Assembly (NCBI GenBank): GCA_002413345.1
Contig: DHWU01000065.1
Coordinates: 1 to 15,346 of the forward strand
Origin: Propionibacteriaceae bacterium UBA5174
GTDB taxonomy: Bacteria; Actinomycetota; Actinomycetes; Propionibacteriales; Propionibacteriaceae
Direction: 5' to 3'
Length of the DNA stretch: 15,346 nt
Positions 1-6,201 of this stretch are shown here, piece after piece; within the stretch, counting starts at the first letter, position 1, and the number at the start of each line of letters is the position of its first letter. Under the pieces are notes generated by a model. It searched no databases, had not been told where the DNA came from, and saw only the letters and a list, made by a program, of their open reading frames with translations. The translations under genes and the position numbers were made by a program.

Positions 1-70
1 GGGACGGTTCCTTTACGAGCAGCACAACCGGAACCGTCCCTTTACGAGCAGCGCAAAAGGAACCGTCCCC
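1..70. repeat. REP-like palindromic repeat, two chained units
   Basis: An 11-nt arm GGGACGGTTCC (1-11) is followed by an 18-nt spacer and its exact inverse GGAACCGTCCC (30-40). A second 18-nt spacer leads to another GGAACCGTCCC (59-69). Both spacers begin TTTACGAGCAGCRC and lie in the same orientation. The middle arm is shared, so the second unit is bounded by direct rather than inverted arms. A third copy lies at 899-940. This resembles the short dispersed intergenic palindromes (REP-like) of GC-rich bacteria; no transposase is visible here. Confidence 0.8.
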
Positions 71-107
71 GAACTTGTCGGCGAATTTGGCGGGTGATTG
101 GCCCGGG

Positions 108-410
108 TCAGTCGGTCGCATCCAGCACAGCCCGAAGCAGGCCAGGGAACCTGGAGTCGATTTCGTGCCTGCGTAGCGTCAAGACCCTGCTGGTGCCGAC
201 CGGGTCTGCCTTGATGACTCCGGCCTCGCGAAGTATCCGAAAGTGGCGAGACATGCTGGGGGCGGAAATCGGGCTTCGGATCAGACCGCAGGTTTGCGGC
301 CCATCCTCGGCAAGCTGGCGCACTACTGCCAGCCGAACGGGATCGCTCAGCGCATGCAGGACCGCAGTGATCTGGAATGTCTCAGGAGTTGGCAGAGGTA
401 GCGCACGCAC
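108..410 (-). CDS. ArsR-family winged-helix transcriptional regulator
   Basis: A 100-residue protein consisting almost only of a winged helix-turn-helix. It has the ArsR N-terminal pattern of a helix around ALSDPVRLAVVRQLAE (about residues 20-35), a recognition-helix region around SAPSMSRHFRILREAGVI (about 49-66) and a wing around VGTSRVLTLR. The family's metal-site motif ELCVCDL in the recognition region is absent, so metal sensing is unlikely; such short forms often repress an adjacent gene. The start is GTG at 408-410, because the frame is closed just upstream by a stop at 420-422. No clear Shine-Dalgarno sequence is seen, so it may be leaderless. It is divergent from the VOC gene at 464, which is its likely target together with itself. 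The ligand is unknown. Confidence 0.85.
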   Translation of the reverse strand: MRALPLPTPETFQITAVLHALSDPVRLAVVRQLAEDGPQTCGLIRSPISAPSMSRHFRILREAGVIKADPVGTSRVLTLRRHEIDSRFPGLLRAVLDATD

Positions 411-436
411 TTGACCATGCTAGCGTTCTTCGATTA

Positions 437-454
437 TTAGCCAACTAGCTAACT
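437..454. promoter_or_regulatory. Candidate ArsR operator in divergent promoter region
   Basis: The 53-nt gap between the divergent regulator and VOC genes is AT-richer than its surroundings. It contains TTAGC (437-441), 6 nt, then GCTAA (448-452), an inverted repeat. Read on the minus strand, the same bases form a near-direct repeat AGTTAGCT/AGTTGGCT. Placement between divergent genes suits an autoregulatory operator. This is inference from position and symmetry only. Confidence 0.4.
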
Positions 455-463
455 GGTGATCCG

Positions 464-829
464 ATGCAACCTATCGTTATTGCCGTCCTGGCGCGCGCCT
501 ACGTCGATTCGATCGAAGACTCACTGCCGCTCTACCAGCAGCTCAGCGGCAATAGTCCCGCCCACCGATTCAGTTACGCCGATATGGCGCTGGCCAAGGT
601 GGGCAACTTCTTGCTGGTGGAGGGCGCTGACACCGACACCCGAAGCCATGTCGCAACCCTGATCACCACTGACATCCAGCGGGCTGCCACCAACATCGTG
701 GGCAACTCCGGAAGCATCTTGGAGGGCCCAGCCCCTGGCCCAAATGGATCGCGAATGATCGCTCAGCATCCCGACGGTTCGATCTTCGAGTACGTCGAGG
801 TGTCCACGCCAAACCCCGATCTGCCCTAG
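464..829 (+). CDS. VOC superfamily (glyoxalase/bleomycin-resistance-like) protein
   Basis: A 121-residue protein, the size of a single VOC module made of two beta-alpha-beta-beta-beta units. The first unit has the usual opening in which a strand leads into a helix (DSIEDSLPLYQQLSG, about residues 15-29), then a strand carrying the F/V pattern VGNFLLVEG. The second ends with the typical PDGSIFEYVEV strand (about 103-113), whose Glu corresponds to the common metal-ligand position in this fold. Substrate cannot be told: members act as glyoxalases, dioxygenases or drug-binding proteins. The start is ATG at 464 with no good ribosome-binding site. The divergent ArsR regulator probably controls it, and the two genes form a small module bracketed by the repeats at 1-70 and 876-940. 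Confidence 0.7.
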   Translation: MQPIVIAVLARAYVDSIEDSLPLYQQLSGNSPAHRFSYADMALAKVGNFLLVEGADTDTRSHVATLITTDIQRAATNIVGNSGSILEGPAPGPNGSRMIAQHPDGSIFEYVEVSTPNPDLP

Positions 830-875
830 CCACTGCCGCGCCTAGCCAAGCTAGCCGCCCACGGAAAAGTTCAAA

Positions 876-940
876 CCGGGAACCCGGGGACCGGACCCGG
901 GGACGGTTCCTTTACGAGCAGCGCCAGAGGAACCGTCCCC
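876..940. repeat. REP-like palindromic repeat, third copy with GC-rich flank
   Basis: GGGGACGGTTCC (899-910), an 18-nt spacer (911-928) beginning TTTACGAGCAGCGC, then GGAACCGTCCCC (929-940) form a perfect 12-bp inverted repeat matching the copies at 1-70. Immediately upstream lie CCGGG-AA-CCCGG (876-887) and a direct repeat CCCGGGG (883-889 and 896-902), which may be part of the element or a decayed neighbour. Apart from this element I see only the hairpin at 1026-1042 in the gap 830-1044. Confidence 0.75.
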
Positions 941-1025
941 TGGTGGCCGCCAAGACCATTCACTCGAGTTCTGAGTTAGTTCAGGGTCGGCGCAACCCAC
1001 GCGGAATTGAACGACCTTCTCGACC

Positions 1026-1042
1026 CCGTCGGCGAGCGACGG
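1026..1042 (-). terminator. Hairpin just past the marC stop, possible terminator
   Basis: CCGTCG (1026-1031), loop GCGAG, CGACGG (1037-1042) forms a perfect 6-bp stem 2 nt beyond the stop of the minus-strand MarC-family gene. No U-tract follows on the minus strand, so it would be a U-less hairpin of the kind proposed for actinobacteria. Weak support. Confidence 0.35.
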
Positions 1043-1044
1043 AG

Positions 1045-1659
1045 TCAATTTGCGGCGATGAAGCCGAACACTCCGTCAGCAACCATCTGTACCGCGATCG
1101 CGCTCAGCAGGAGACCTGCGATCCGAGATGCTAACACCGTGCCGGATTCGCGCAGCAAGGTGCGCAGCACATCGGAATACCGTAGGGCCAACCACACCAA
1201 CAGCATCACCACAATCAGCGCAGCAAACACGGTCAGATAGCCCGCTAGGTCTGGTTGGCGCTCAACCGCCAGCATCGTGGCCACGATCGCTCCGGGTCCG
1301 GCAAGCAGTGGCGTGCCCAGCGGCACGATGGCCACATTCACTCCCGCAGTCGAGGTCGGCTCTTCAAAACGTCCAGTCAACAGTTCCAGCGCCACCAACA
1401 ACAGCAGCAGCCCGCCTGAGACCGACATAGCTGGCACCGACACCTGCAGGTAGTCGAGGATCTGGCGACCAAAGATGGCAAAGACTGCGATCACGCCGAA
1501 CGCCACTGCGGCGGCCCGCCGGGCAGCTCGCCGGCGGTCATGGACGTCCATGGACCTAGTCAGGCCGAGGAATACCGGCAACAACCCTGGCGGATCAACA
1601 ATCACAAACAGGGTTACTGCCGTAGTGAGGAACAGGTCCAGGTTGAATACCACCGGCAT
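1045..1659 (-). CDS. MarC/UPF0056 family integral membrane protein
   Basis: A 204-residue, strongly hydrophobic protein of the usual MarC length with about six membrane segments: residues about 8-30, 48-66, 74-93, 115-130, 141-160 and 181-200. Family-type features are the early loop VDPPGLLPVFLGLT (about 21-34), the basic DRRRAARRA loop after the first segments and the central GTPLLAGPGAIVATM stretch (about 114-128). Despite the name, E. coli MarC has been shown not to be a multiple antibiotic resistance determinant, and the family function remains unclear. The start is ATG at 1657-1659. The upstream TAGG is a poor ribosome-binding site and overlaps a small AGCC-GTA-GGCT inverted repeat touching the start codon. 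It is divergent from rtcB and the assignment is to family only. Confidence 0.88.
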   Translation of the reverse strand: MPVVFNLDLFLTTAVTLFVIVDPPGLLPVFLGLTRSMDVHDRRRAARRAAAVAFGVIAVFAIFGRQILDYLQVSVPAMSVSGGLLLLLVALELLTGRFEEPTSTAGVNVAIVPLGTPLLAGPGAIVATMLAVERQPDLAGYLTVFAALIVVMLLVWLALRYSDVLRTLLRESGTVLASRIAGLLLSAIAVQMVADGVFGFIAAN

Positions 1660-1827
1660 AGCCTACGGCTAGGACGCCCCCAACAGACCCATCGGTCGTC
1701 GATCCAGATTCGACTCTGCGCCGCCCAACTGATGTACTGACCGGCTCGGCTGAGGCAGCCCGGCCTGGGACGACCGGAGCAATCGCTGCGGTCCAACCCA
1801 GATATAGGAGTAACGAAAGGCAAGATC
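1660..1827. other. Divergent intergenic region marC / rtcB
   Basis: 168 nt without a gene, which must hold the promoters of both divergent genes. On the plus strand TATAGG (within GATATAGGAG, about 1802-1808) is a possible -10 element, and GAAAGG (about 1816-1821) is a usable ribosome-binding site for the ATG at 1828. I cannot assign a convincing -35 box or operator. Confidence 0.3.
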
Positions 1828-3048
1828 ATGACCGGCCACTACCCGGTAACCCTGGGCAAGACCGAACACCCGGTGCTGATGTGGGCTACCCACGAGGAGA
1901 TCGACCAGGAAGCACTGGATCAACTGCGTAATGTCGGCAACCTGCCCTGGACCCATGGCGTCCGGGTGATGCCCGACGTGCATTACGGCAAGGGCGCCAC
2001 CGTTGGCTCGGTGATTGCCATGGAGCAGGCGGTGAGCCCGTCCGCAGTGGGAGTAGACATCGGCTGTGGCATGGCCGCGATTCAGACCGACCTGACGACC
2101 GCAGACCTGCCCGATGATCTGCACCAGTTGCGGCTGGCCATCGAGGCCGCGGTGCCAGTGGGGTTCGCCAAGTTCGATACTCGCTCACCGCTTTTGAACG
2201 GTGCTGAGCGCAATCAATCGCTGCGCACTCGTTTCGACGCCATGGCCGACAGCTTCGCTGATCTGCGGGCACCGAAGGTGGCTGATCGTCGAGCCCGGGC
2301 ATTGAGCCAATGCGGCACCTTGGGCGGCGGCAACCACTTCATTGAATTGTGCGCTGACGAGGCTAATTCGATCTGGATCACCCTGCATTCGGGCAGCCGC
2401 AATATCGGCAAGGAGATCGCCGAGCGCCACATCGATACCGCGAAGGGGTTGGAACACAACCAAACACTGCCCCGATACTCCCGCGACCTGGCAGTATTCC
2501 TGGCCGGCACCGACGAGATGGACGCCTACCTGCACGATCTGTACTGGGCCCAGGACTACGCACTGTTGAACCGGCACATCATGCTGGCTGCCGTGCAACG
2601 CGTGGTCGCTGACTCTTACCCGAGCCGTGGAGTGCGCTTCGCCGAGCCCATTCAATGCCACCACAACTATGTGGCTGAGGAGCGCTACGACGGCCTGGAT
2701 CTGATCGTGACTCGCAAGGGTGCGATTAGGGCTGGTGCTGGCGATCTGGGCATCATTCCCGGGTCGATGGGCACTGGTTCCTACATCGTGGAGGGTCTGG
2801 GTAATGACGCCAGCTACCAGTCCGCATCGCATGGGGCTGGCCGGCGAATGAGCCGGGGTGCGGCCAAGCGCACCTTCACCACCGAGGACCTGGCCGTCCA
2901 GACCGCCGGGGTTGAATGCCGTAAGGACGCCGGGGTGGTCGATGAGATTCCCGGCGCTTACAAGGCCATCGAATCAGTGATCGAGGCACAGGTTGATCTG
3001 GTGCGCCCAATGCACCGGTTGCAGACGCTGCTGTGCGTGAAGGGCTGA
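1828..3048 (+). CDS. rtcB: RtcB-type RNA-splicing ligase (3'-phosphate/5'-OH)
   Basis: A 406-residue cytoplasmic RNA ligase of the RtcB family, which joins RNA ends bearing a 2',3'-cyclic phosphate or 3'-phosphate to 5'-OH ends using GTP and Mn2+. The complete active-site set is visible: DVHYGKGATVGSVI (50-63), the metal-binding GVDIGCGM (75-82, with D77 and C80), GGGNHF (166-171, H170), LHSGSRN (186-192, H187), HHN (278-280), the nucleotide-binding GSMGTGSYIVEG (312-323) and SHGAGR (334-339), whose His is the residue guanylylated in the family. The length fits the short bacterial group. No rtcA, archease or RtcR regulator is adjacent, so it stands alone. It may repair tRNA or rRNA cleaved by toxins or stress; that role is inference. 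Its stop lies 4 nt from the convergent yccF stop. Confidence 0.95.
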   Translation: MTGHYPVTLGKTEHPVLMWATHEEIDQEALDQLRNVGNLPWTHGVRVMPDVHYGKGATVGSVIAMEQAVSPSAVGVDIGCGMAAIQTDLTTADLPDDLHQLRLAIEAAVPVGFAKFDTRSPLLNGAERNQSLRTRFDAMADSFADLRAPKVADRRARALSQCGTLGGGNHFIELCADEANSIWITLHSGSRNIGKEIAERHIDTAKGLEHNQTLPRYSRDLAVFLAGTDEMDAYLHDLYWAQDYALLNRHIMLAAVQRVVADSYPSRGVRFAEPIQCHHNYVAEERYDGLDLIVTRKGAIRAGAGDLGIIPGSMGTGSYIVEGLGNDASYQSASHGAGRRMSRGAAKRTFTTEDLAVQTAGVECRKDAGVVDEIPGAYKAIESVIEAQVDLVRPMHRLQTLLCVKG

Positions 3049-3052
3049 AAAC

Positions 3053-3463
3053 TCAGATGTGATAGAGCGTCGCGGCGCCCGGTGTGAGCTGGGCGTCGTC
3101 GACGATCTCCTTACCGAAGGGGAAGCAAGTCACCGGAATCATCTTGACGTTGGCGATAGCCAGCGGAATGCCAATGATGGTGATCGCCTGCGCAATCGCG
3201 GTAGTGATGTGGGTCATCGCTAGCCAAATCCCCGCGATCACGAACCAGATCACATTGCCAACCGCCGACCCAACTCCGGCGGTTGGCTTACTGACTACGG
3301 TGCGTCCGAATGGCCAAAAGGCGTAGGCCGCCATCCGAAATGACGCGATCCCGAACGGGATCGTGACGATGAAGATGCAGGCCACGATGCCAGCGCCGAT
3401 GTAGCCCAGCGCAAGCCAGAAGCCACCAAAAATCAACCAGATCAGGTTCAACAGGGTTTTCAC
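3053..3463 (-). CDS. yccF: YccF domain-containing inner membrane protein
   Basis: About 136 residues with two YccF (DUF307) domains. The first (about 1-57) begins KTLLNLIWLIFGGFWLALGY and ends ITIPFGIASFRMAAYAFWPFGRTVV in pieces; the second (about 69-121) repeats the pattern as VGNVIWFVIAGIWLAMTHI ... TIIGIPLAIANVKM ... CFPFGKEIV. Each repeat contributes a pair of membrane helices. Function is unknown in all members I know of. An open frame extends to 3592, but family members begin right at the LLNxIWL helix, so I place the start at GTG 3461-3463. GGAGG sits only 1 nt upstream, unusually close, so the start is not certain; V at 3485-3487 is an alternative. The gene faces rtcB tail to tail and is divergent from trmB. 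Confidence 0.85.
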   Translation of the reverse strand: MKTLLNLIWLIFGGFWLALGYIGAGIVACIFIVTIPFGIASFRMAAYAFWPFGRTVVSKPTAGVGSAVGNVIWFVIAGIWLAMTHITTAIAQAITIIGIPLAIANVKMIPVTCFPFGKEIVDDAQLTPGAATLYHI

Positions 3464-3612
3464 ACCTCCATCAAACCCGATCAGCACAGATCCACAACCC
3501 CACAACGGCCCGGAGAAACCCCTAGTTATCCTGGACGAGCAGCCACTCACCGCAATCATGGACGCGCGCCTTGGCGCCACGCCCACGCCCATGGGCCACT
3601 AAAGTTGCCGCC

Positions 3613-4323
3613 ATGTCTACCGCCGCCCGCATCCATCGCGACGTGGTCTCCTACGTTCGCCGCTCGGCGCGAATGAACCCGTCCCAGCAACGCGCCTGGG
3701 ACACCCACCACAGCGCCTGGGTGATTGATCTGCCGTCCGGTGACCGGGCCACCTCGATCGCCGCTGATGCCGAGATCAACTGGACGGCGGCTTTCGGCCG
3801 CCAGGCACCGCTGCTGGTGGAGATCGGCTCCGGGATGGGGCACGCCATCACGGTTGGTGGCCAAACTAACCCCGAGGTGAATCTGGTGGCCTTTGAGGTG
3901 TTCACTCCGGCCGTTGCTTCCACCTTGGGTCGATTGGCCCGCCACCAGGTGAACAATGTCCGGCTGGTCATTGCCGACGGCGCCCAAGCCTTAGCCACGG
4001 TGTTCGACGACGCCAGCATCACTGAGCTTTGGACCTTCTTCCCAGACCCCTGGCACAAAGTCCGCCACCAGAAACGCCGTCTGGTCAGCGCTGAGTTCGC
4101 CGAATTGGTGGCCGCCAAACTCGCCCCGGGCGGCCGGTGGCGATTAGCCACTGACTGGGCCGACTATGCCCAGTCGATGCGCGAAGTGTTGGACGCAGCG
4201 CCGCGATTACACAATCTGCATCCGGGGTGGGCGCCGCGGTTTGCCGGACGTCCGGTGACCAAATATGAGCAGCGTGGCCTTGATGCCGGCCGCACCATTT
4301 ATGACTTGGCGTACGCCCGATGA
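3613..4323 (+). CDS. trmB: tRNA (guanine-N7-)-methyltransferase TrmB
   Basis: Forms m7G46 in the variable loop of tRNA using S-adenosylmethionine. In the 236-residue protein I see the SAM-binding loop VEIGSGMGHAI (about 68-78), the acidic strand VAFEVF, the family-specific FFPDPWHKVRHQKRRLV segment (about 138-154) that carries the catalytic Asp, the TDWADYA motif and the C-terminal TKYEQRGLDAGRTIYDL that closes the active site. The frame is open from a TTG at 3571, but the family's N-terminal pattern RIHRDVVSYVRRSARM is fully contained when starting at ATG 3613, so I use that start; no strong ribosome-binding site precedes either. It is the first gene of an operon and overlaps truA by ATGA. 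Confidence 0.93.
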   Translation: MSTAARIHRDVVSYVRRSARMNPSQQRAWDTHHSAWVIDLPSGDRATSIAADAEINWTAAFGRQAPLLVEIGSGMGHAITVGGQTNPEVNLVAFEVFTPAVASTLGRLARHQVNNVRLVIADGAQALATVFDDASITELWTFFPDPWHKVRHQKRRLVSAEFAELVAAKLAPGGRWRLATDWADYAQSMREVLDAAPRLHNLHPGWAPRFAGRPVTKYEQRGLDAGRTIYDLAYAR

Positions 4324-5132
4324 CCCGTTTTCGCCTCGATCTGGGCTATGACGGCGCCGCTTTCCACGGCTGGGCCGCCCAGACCGGCCTGCGCACCGTC
4401 CAGGGTGAGCTGGAGACTTGGATCGGCAGAGTTCTTCGTCTGGAAACCCCACCAACGCTGACCTGCGCTGGCCGCACCGACGCTGGCGTCCACGCCCGCG
4501 GGCAGGTGGCCCATCTAGACCTGGAGACCAACGATCCGCAACAGACTGCCGAGACACTGACTCGTCGGTTACGCCGAGCCTTGCCCGAGGATCTGGCGGT
4601 CTTCGGTGTGAGCATCGCCCCAGCTGGCTTCGATGCCCGTTTCGCTGCCATCTGGCGCCGATACGCCTACCGGCTAACTGACGGGGTACTTGACCCCTTG
4701 CACCGGCTAACGACGGCCTCAGTTCGAGGCAACCTGGACGTGGCCAGGCTAAATGCCGCTGGTGAAGCGCTATTGGGCTTGCATGACTTTGGGGCTTTCT
4801 GTCGAGCCCGCGAAGGAGCCACCACAATCCGCGAGTTACAGCATTTGTGGGCCCAACACCTGCCCGATGGCCGGATCGAGATTGGTGTGCGCGCGGACGC
4901 CTTCTGTCATTCGATGGTGCGGTCCTTGGTCGGCGGCCTAGTTGATGTGGGTACTGGCCGCCGCGACGCGTCCTGGCTGGCTGGGCTGGTCGATACCAAT
5001 ACCCGCTGCAGCGACGTGACAGTGATGCCAGCTCGCGGATTGATTCTGGAGGAAGTGGGTTACCCCCACGACGACCAGTTGAGCTCCCGAGTTACCGCAG
5101 CCAAAGCCAAACGGGAGTTGACCCAACCATGA
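4320..5132 (+). CDS. truA: tRNA pseudouridine(38-40) synthase TruA
   Basis: Converts uridines 38-40 of the tRNA anticodon arm to pseudouridine. The 270-residue protein has the TruA N-terminus RFRLDLGYDGAAFHGWAAQ, the TVQGELE segment, the catalytic loop CAGRTDAGVHARGQVAHL with Asp54, the RRYAYRL strand carrying the conserved Tyr, the F-C-R-A motif (HDFGAFCRAR) and the C-terminal FCHSMVRSLVGGLVDVGTGR signature. Length and motif order are standard. It overlaps trmB upstream and the RsmC-like gene downstream by ATGA, so the three are very likely one translationally coupled transcript. In many actinobacteria truA follows ribosomal protein genes (rplQ); here it sits with methyltransferases instead. 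Confidence 0.95.
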   Translation: MTRFRLDLGYDGAAFHGWAAQTGLRTVQGELETWIGRVLRLETPPTLTCAGRTDAGVHARGQVAHLDLETNDPQQTAETLTRRLRRALPEDLAVFGVSIAPAGFDARFAAIWRRYAYRLTDGVLDPLHRLTTASVRGNLDVARLNAAGEALLGLHDFGAFCRAREGATTIRELQHLWAQHLPDGRIEIGVRADAFCHSMVRSLVGGLVDVGTGRRDASWLAGLVDTNTRCSDVTVMPARGLILEEVGYPHDDQLSSRVTAAKAKRELTQP

Positions 5133-5728
5133 GCCACTACTTTCAGACTCCTACCGGGGCTGAGAACCGCCGCGAGCTAACAATGCGGTTCTGGGAAACC
5201 GATTGGAGCTTTACCAGCGCCGACGGCGTCTTTTCCGGAACCCGCCTAGACCTGGGCACTTCGGTATTGCTGCGCGAGACCACGCCGCGGGCCGGGGCGC
5301 GGCGAATGCTCGACCTTGGTTGTGGTTACGGCGTGCTCGCCGTCGCTGTGGCCACTGTGTGTCCCACTGCATTGGTAGATGCCGTCGACGTCAATGCCCG
5401 CGCCCTTGAATTGACCGGGGTGAATGCGGCTGCGCACGGGGTCGGCGATCGGGTGCGTCCGCTCACTCCAGAGCAGGCCGATCCGCTCACCCGCTACGAC
5501 GAGATCTGGTCCAATCCGCCGATTCGAATCGGGAAGGCCGCCTTACACGAGTTGCTGCTCACCTGGCTGCCGCGGTTGGCCCCCGACGGGGTCGCCCGAT
5601 TGGTAGTGGGCAAGAATCTCGGGGCTGATTCACTGCAGGTTTGGCTGCGCGGCCAAGGCTTCGATTGCGAACGCACCGCCAGTGCGAAGGGATTCCGGGT
5701 GTTCGAGGTATGCGCTGCTCTAGGGTGA
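5129..5728 (+). CDS. RsmC-like class I SAM-dependent methyltransferase
   Basis: A 199-residue single-domain methyltransferase of the MTS/RsmC type, whose best-known member makes m2G1207 in 16S rRNA. It shows the family N-terminus HYFQTPTGAENRRELTMRF, a GVFSGTRLDLGTSVLL stretch (about 33-48), the SAM-binding LDLGCGYGVLA (61-71), the acidic VDVNARAL strand end (about 87-93) and the amino-group methylation motif NPPI (129-132), preceded by DEIW. It lacks the degenerate N-terminal methyltransferase half of E. coli RsmC, matching the short form common in Gram-positives (YbxB-like). Its ATGA overlap with truA places it in the same operon and supports an RNA substrate. The exact target nucleotide is not provable from sequence. 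Confidence 0.85.
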   Translation: MSHYFQTPTGAENRRELTMRFWETDWSFTSADGVFSGTRLDLGTSVLLRETTPRAGARRMLDLGCGYGVLAVAVATVCPTALVDAVDVNARALELTGVNAAAHGVGDRVRPLTPEQADPLTRYDEIWSNPPIRIGKAALHELLLTWLPRLAPDGVARLVVGKNLGADSLQVWLRGQGFDCERTASAKGFRVFEVCAALG

Positions 5729-5765
5729 GGCGCAGTCACCGTTGACCGCGAAGTAAGGACCCCCA

Positions 5766-5930
5766 GTGAGTGAACCCAGCGACGCAGGCTTTTTTGGAAC
5801 CCTTCTAGGCAGAGCCAAGAGCTTCGCGGAAGCTGCGATGGAGACCGAAGAGGCTGCCGAAGCCAACGCCATCGCGTTGCCGGACTGCGCCGAATCAGCC
5901 GAAGCCGAACCACCGGTCACACCGGCCTGA
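5766..5930 (+). CDS. Small hypothetical protein (54 aa)
   Basis: A 54-codon frame starting GTG at 5766 and ending TGA at 5930. A good AAGGA ribosome-binding site at 5755-5759 lies 6 nt before the start, which is the main reason to believe it. The product begins MSEPSDAGFFGTLLGRAKSF, a short segment that could form an amphipathic helix, followed by an acidic Ala/Glu-rich tail (ETEEAAEA, ESAEAEPP) and one Cys. No family is recognised. It starts 37 nt after the RsmC-like stop with no terminator between, so it may be the last gene of that operon, just upstream of the riboswitch. Confidence 0.5.
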   Translation: MSEPSDAGFFGTLLGRAKSFAEAAMETEEAAEANAIALPDCAESAEAEPPVTPA

Positions 5931-6014
5931 ATCGCCTGCACTACTTAGCGTTCCTGGTCCCGAAGTACGCATCTGGTTTGGGCCCGACGGCCGAGATACC
6001 CCTGCCGCAAGTTG

Positions 6015-6122
6015 GGATAAGGTGAGCCCACCTGAACCTCGTGGGGGAATCCGGTGTGAATCCGGAACTGACCCGCAACCGTAACGCCGAGCGATCGGCC
6101 AAGTCGGAATGCCTGCCTGGTT
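6015..6122 (+). ncRNA. Cobalamin (vitamin B12) riboswitch aptamer
   Basis: The conserved core is plain: GGGGGAATCCGGTG (6043-6056) followed by TGAATCCGGAACTGACCCGC (6057-6076), then AACCGTAA (6077-6084) and, after a variable arm, AGTCGGAATGCCTGCC (6102-6117). Pairings seen are CCCAC/GTGGG (6028-6032 with 6041-6045), TCCGG/CCGGA around the TGTGAAT loop (6050-6066) and a GCCGA/TCGGC arm capped by a GCGA tetraloop (6086-6099). The short peripheral arm makes it a compact version. By family precedent, cobalamin binding lowers expression of the downstream genes. It lies about 80 nt before the first gene and makes the whole 6202-12760 operon a predicted B12 regulon member. Exact ends are approximate. 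Confidence 0.93.
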
Positions 6123-6142
6123 TTGGCTCAACATGAATCCGT

Positions 6143-6185
6143 CGAGGCCTACGGAGTGAGCCGGCTCGCCGGTCCGTACGCCTCG
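6143..6185 (+). promoter_or_regulatory. Expression-platform hairpin of the cobalamin riboswitch
   Basis: Arm 6143-6155 (CGAGGCCTACGGA) pairs with 6173-6185 (TCCGTACGCCTCG), 12 of 13 positions, with one C/C mismatch. The loop contains a further palindrome GAGCCGGCTC (6158-6167). There is no U-tract, and the ribosome-binding site AAAGGA starts 5 nt later (6190-6195). This argues for translational control, or a scaffold presenting a kissing loop, rather than classical termination. Confidence 0.5.
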
Positions 6186-6201
6186 CGCGAAAGGACCAGG
6201 A

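Noticed and set aside
1..70. A CRISPR-like array (repeated GGAACCGTCCC with 18-nt spacers).
   Set aside because: Only three arms are present, they are inverted as well as direct, the spacers are nearly identical to each other, and no cas gene is in the window.
2185..2832. A 215-codon minus-strand open frame inside rtcB.
   Set aside because: It is a shadow of a strongly conserved gene, common in GC-rich DNA; it has no recognisable domain and no separate promoter or ribosome-binding site evidence.
3571..3612. An N-terminal extension of trmB from TTG 3571.
   Set aside because: The added residues (MAPRPRPWATKVAA) are unlike the family, and ATG 3613 contains the full conserved N-terminus.
5968..5980. 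GCATCTGGTT, also found in the E. coli btuB leader.
   Set aside because: It lies upstream of the aptamer rather than downstream, and such a short match is likely to be chance.
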